From the NCBI GenBank assembly GCA_030590185.1, contig JAUUZB010000003.1, forward strand, positions 1-16,784: DNA of 16,784 nucleotides. The letters run 5' to 3'. The stretch is from Deltaproteobacteria bacterium. GTDB lineage: Bacteria; Myxococcota; XYA12-FULL-58-9; JAUUZB01. Positions 14,563-16,784 of the stretch are shown here, piece by piece. Numbering within the stretch: the stretch's first letter is position 1; each line of letters begins with the position of its first letter. Below the pieces are notes generated by a model. The model did not search any database. It worked only from the letters and a program-made list of their open reading frames with translations, and was not told where the DNA came from. The position numbers and the translations under genes are program-made.

Positions 14563-15247
14563 TCACGAAGGGGATCTGCCCCTCGGGCAGCCGCAGGGTC
14601 CGACTGACCGCGGCGACGTCCAAGCCACCAACGATGCCCGCCTTCAAGCCGAGGGCCTCGGTTTGTAGGAATAGGTTCTGTCCGACGTGCCCCACCTCCA
14701 CATGGGTATAGATCTCAGCGCGCTCGCCGTACTTGGCGGTGACCCGGGAGTACGCTCCGGTGATCACGAAAACCACCGGCGCCTCGGCCGTCCACATTTG
14801 AGACAGGGCGTCGCGGGCGAGCTGGTTGCGCCTATCCCCCCCTTGGACGAGCTCGAGCTGATGGCCGCTCGACCGGTAGCGATAGATGCCCGCCGCTAGG
14901 TCACGCACCCCCGGCTCTCCGATGGCCACGTAGAGGTCGACCGGATAGAGGGCGCCGGCCGAGGGTGCGGTGCGCAGCTCGCGGTCCCCACTTTTGCCGT
15001 TGATGCCGTCCGCCGCCCACAACAACTGGCCGAGTTGCTCTAGGCTCAGCGGATCCGGCCCAAAGGAACGGTGGGACCGACGCTGGCCGAGCGCCTGCTC
15101 GACCGACATCGCACCCTGACCGGCGGGCTTCGGCAGCAGAATGGGCGAGGCGTCGGCGGTGGCACGGGTCAAGGTGAGCACCAGCACGGCCGCTGCGATG
15201 GCAACGGTGGCGAACGAGAGCCAGCGGATCGTCTGGGTGGGAACCAT
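14537..15247 (-). CDS. Membrane-anchored SagB/ThcOx-type nitroreductase
   Basis: A 236-residue flavin oxidoreductase of the nitroreductase superfamily, SagB-type. An N-terminal membrane anchor or signal (about 8-28, SFATVAIAAAVLVLTLT) places the enzyme outside the cytoplasm. FMN-binding marks are RRSHRSFG (56-63), LSLEQLGQLLWAADGI (67-82), APSAGALYPVDLYV (94-107) and the C-terminal GLKAGIVGGLD (200-210). SagB-type enzymes are FMN oxidases best known for dehydrogenating azolines in modified peptides. Stand-alone exported versions are common and uncharacterised. No YcaO, cyclodehydratase or precursor peptide is seen. ATG 15247 is preferred because the codons upstream (GTG 15325, ATG 15310, ATG 15295) lie in AT-richer DNA without the high third-position GC of the gene. 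It overlaps the convergent membrane-protein gene by 26 bp. Confidence 0.85.
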   Translation of the reverse strand: MVPTQTIRWLSFATVAIAAAVLVLTLTRATADASPILLPKPAGQGAMSVEQALGQRRSHRSFGPDPLSLEQLGQLLWAADGINGKSGDRELRTAPSAGALYPVDLYVAIGEPGVRDLAAGIYRYRSSGHQLELVQGGDRRNQLARDALSQMWTAEAPVVFVITGAYSRVTAKYGERAEIYTHVEVGHVGQNLFLQTEALGLKAGIVGGLDVAAVSRTLRLPEGQIPFVIMPVGTPH

Positions 15248-15331
15248 GCGAGATGAATCGTGCGTCTTTTTTTGTGCTGTCACATTCCCCGCCATCGTAA
15301 GCCGCCACATTTGGATGTAGCCCACAAAGGT

Positions 15332-15395
15332 ATCGCGCCAAGCCGCAAAGCCGCAAAGGATCTCCTGTCTTTGCGGCCTGGCGGCTCAGCGCGAG
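15332..15395. repeat. Long imperfect palindrome (27-bp arms, 10-nt loop)
   Basis: The left arm 15332-15358 and right arm 15369-15395 match at 22 of 27 positions. The inner 8 bp are perfect (CCGCAAAG with CTTTGCGG) and CCGCAAAG also occurs just before them (15343-15350). The composition, built of GCCGCAAAG and GGCGGCTC words, resembles a family of dispersed palindromes I recall from many environmental bacterial genomes. A 9-bp direct repeat (CCCATTGAA/G, 15396-15413) follows it. The rest of the gap 15248-15431 shows nothing recognisable. Confidence 0.7.
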
Positions 15396-15431
15396 CCCAT
15401 TGAACCCATTGAGCCCGTGCGTTCTATCCGG

Positions 15432-16784
15432 CTAGCCTTCAACGAGATCCCTCGTGATACCGCATTCGATTGCCCTGGCGAGCCGGCCTCGGAGTCGAAC
15501 CAAACGCCGCTCGTGACTCACCGACTCCTCGGCCGGCTGTGCCTGCCGGGCATGCTCGAGGGCCGACTGCGGGCTACGCAGCTGATGCTCCATCAACTTG
15601 GCCAGAGCCAAATGCAGCGGCGCCGCGAGCGCGGTGTCGTCACCGGCCAGGGCGACAGCCTCGCGCAGCCGGGTGACCGCTGCCTCTGGTTCGCGACGGC
15701 GCTTGCGCAGGCGGGCCACGAGGGTGAGCGCCTCGACCACCAGGCGGTCCTCGCGACCAGTCTGTGCCGCGTTCTCGGCGAAGGCGAGCGCCCGGTCCAG
15801 GTCGCGATCCCGCAGGGCGAGCTCGGCGAGGGACAGGCGGTCGCCGGGGTGGTCGGCGGTGCCAGCGCCACCGGCGAAACGGGCGGCCAGATCCCCTTGC
15901 AGGGCGGCCAGGGCGATCAGGTCGTCGCGGTTGTGTCGCAATATGGGTTCTATGCATTCGCCGTCGACGCCGCGCAGGTAGGCGAAGTAGCGCTCCGGGA
16001 TGAGGGCGCTGTCGATGTCATCCACTCTCTCGCAGCCGAGCACCTCGACCTCGACCGCCCCGAGTCGCATGGACGGCACGCGCCGCTTGAACACGCGCCG
16101 GGCGCAGTGCAGCAGGTCGAGGTGGGGCGGATCCGCCGGCGCGGTGAGCCGGTTCATGACGAAGCGACTGCGCAGCAGCGGCCAGTCGAAACTCTTGCCG
16201 TTGAAGGTGACCAGCCCGGAGGCCCAGTCGAGACGCTCGGCCAACAGGCGGAGCATCGGCGTCTCCTCGCCCGGCTGGCGCAGCAGCAATTGCTGCACGC
16301 GCAGGGAACCGGCCTCGAACCAGGCCAGGCCGATCATGAAGGCGAGGGTTCCGGTACCGCCGGCCAGACCGGTGGTCTCGGTGTCGAGGAAGAGCAGGCG
16401 GGTCACGTCGAGCTCGCGCAGGCTCGGATCCCGAGCGAGACCGGCCAGGTGCTCCGGATTCGCGGTGAGGGCGGCGGCCACCGGGGCATCGCCATAGCGA
16501 TAATCCGGGTCGAGGCGCTCTTCGACGACCTGCACCTCGCCGAAGACGGTCGAACGCCGCTCCCCGGGGAGGCCGTGGGGCGCCGCCCTGGGTGCCGGCC
16601 GCTCGAGATCGCGCCGCGCCTGCTGGCTCATCAGGCGCTCTAGGCTAGCGCGCAGCCAGACTAGGGTTTCCGCACCGCCGGCCGGTCGGCCGGGGGCACC
16701 GTCGGTAGGAGCGAGACCTTCCCCACCGGACAGGTCGAGGGCCACGGCGCCGTCGGCGAAACCGAGACCTTCCCCGCCGGACAA
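15432..16784 (-). CDS. YprB-type RNase H-like exonuclease domain protein (partial at right edge)
   Basis: At least 450 residues; the frame is still open at the window edge, so the true start may lie outside. The core (about 125-300) is an RNase H-like DEDD exonuclease fold like that of B. subtilis YprB: LFLDTETTGL with Asp134 and Glu136, FNGKSFDWPLL with Asp200, HLDLLHCARRVFKRRVPSMRL, and RHNRDDLIALAAL with His284 and Asp287/Asp288. A C-terminal helical part (about 310-440), rich in Ala, Leu, Arg and Glu, looks like TPR-type repeats, as known in this family. The extreme N-terminus has a Gly-rich repeat (SGGEGL twice, 17 residues apart), absent from typical members. A start near the segment LVWLRASLERLMSQQ (residues 41-55) would match usual family length. 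The nucleic-acid substrate is unknown. Confidence 0.85.
   Translation of the reverse strand: MSGGEGLGFADGAVALDLSGGEGLAPTDGAPGRPAGGAETLVWLRASLERLMSQQARRDLERPAPRAAPHGLPGERRSTVFGEVQVVEERLDPDYRYGDAPVAAALTANPEHLAGLARDPSLRELDVTRLLFLDTETTGLAGGTGTLAFMIGLAWFEAGSLRVQQLLLRQPGEETPMLRLLAERLDWASGLVTFNGKSFDWPLLRSRFVMNRLTAPADPPHLDLLHCARRVFKRRVPSMRLGAVEVEVLGCERVDDIDSALIPERYFAYLRGVDGECIEPILRHNRDDLIALAALQGDLAARFAGGAGTADHPGDRLSLAELALRDRDLDRALAFAENAAQTGREDRLVVEALTLVARLRKRRREPEAAVTRLREAVALAGDDTALAAPLHLALAKLMEHQLRSPQSALEHARQAQPAEESVSHERRLVRLRGRLARAIECGITRDLVEG
16712..16784. repeat. 51-bp-spaced direct repeat at the window edge
   Basis: Two near-identical copies of about 21 bp (16712-16732 and 16763-16783, one mismatch) begin 51 bp apart, with weaker similarity just before each copy. 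In the YprB-like frame they encode SGGEGL twice. The array may continue beyond the window. Confidence 0.6.

Noticed and set aside
15417..16643. A 408-codon open frame on the plus strand opposite the YprB-like gene
   Set aside because: It is low-complexity Gln/Gly/Glu/Arg sequence with no motif, and the opposite strand holds clear catalytic motifs.

Overview
The window is GC-rich, densely coded chromosomal DNA, probably from a Gram-negative bacterium. It encodes a lipoprotein with a lipobox, a c-di-GMP response regulator, a PilZ protein and RarA. The gene mix (AmrS radical SAM enzyme, TATDN3-like TatD, extracytoplasmic LRR/SH3b lipoprotein, SagB-type oxidoreductase, radical SAM with SPASM-like tail) and two dispersed-type intergenic palindromes suggest an environmental, possibly uncultured lineage of the Pseudomonadota/Myxococcota kind. 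The phylum cannot be fixed from the sequence. No rRNA, tRNA, CRISPR array, insertion sequence or phage gene was seen, and no gene-free stretch reaches 300 bases.

Layout. (1) 2-1593: the tail of an unidentified gene ending in Ala-Pro-Ala-Asn-Asp repeats runs by a GTGA overlap into rarA. (2) 1692-4848: a gamma-glutamyltranspeptidase-fold protein without signal peptide converges on a YtcJ-type amidohydrolase; one small palindrome carries both stop codons. The amidohydrolase is translationally coupled behind an AmmeMemoRadiSam radical SAM enzyme (4845-5939). (3) 5940-6023: a short divergent promoter region with mirrored -35 elements. (4) 6024-8989: a PilZ protein coupled to a TatD-family nuclease, then, from its own promoter, a REC-GGDEF-EAL response regulator. 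PilZ and GGDEF/EAL proteins together form a small c-di-GMP locus. (5) 9077-11413: a large lipoprotein with an SH3b-like domain, a calcium-loop motif and about nine leucine-rich repeats. (6) 11414-14562: after a gap with a dispersed palindrome, a TetR regulator whose start codon lies inside a 35-bp operator-like dyad; it is coupled to a radical SAM/SPASM-like enzyme and followed by an unrecognised polytopic membrane protein. (7) 14537-15247: a convergent, membrane-anchored SagB-type nitroreductase overlaps that gene by 26 bp. (8) 15248-15431: a gap with a second long imperfect palindrome. (9) 15432-16784: a YprB-type RNase H-like exonuclease running off the right edge.

The most interesting points are the GGT-like protein that keeps its catalytic Thr but has lost residues that recognise glutamate; the EAL domain with its catalytic Lys replaced by Arg; the TetR operator dyad controlling an uncharacterised radical SAM/membrane-protein pair; the TATDN3-like TatD next to PilZ; and several genes whose -10-like hexamers sit 6-11 nt before the start codon with no Shine-Dalgarno, which suggests leaderless or near-leaderless messages. 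All similarity statements come from motif recognition and memory, not from database searches.
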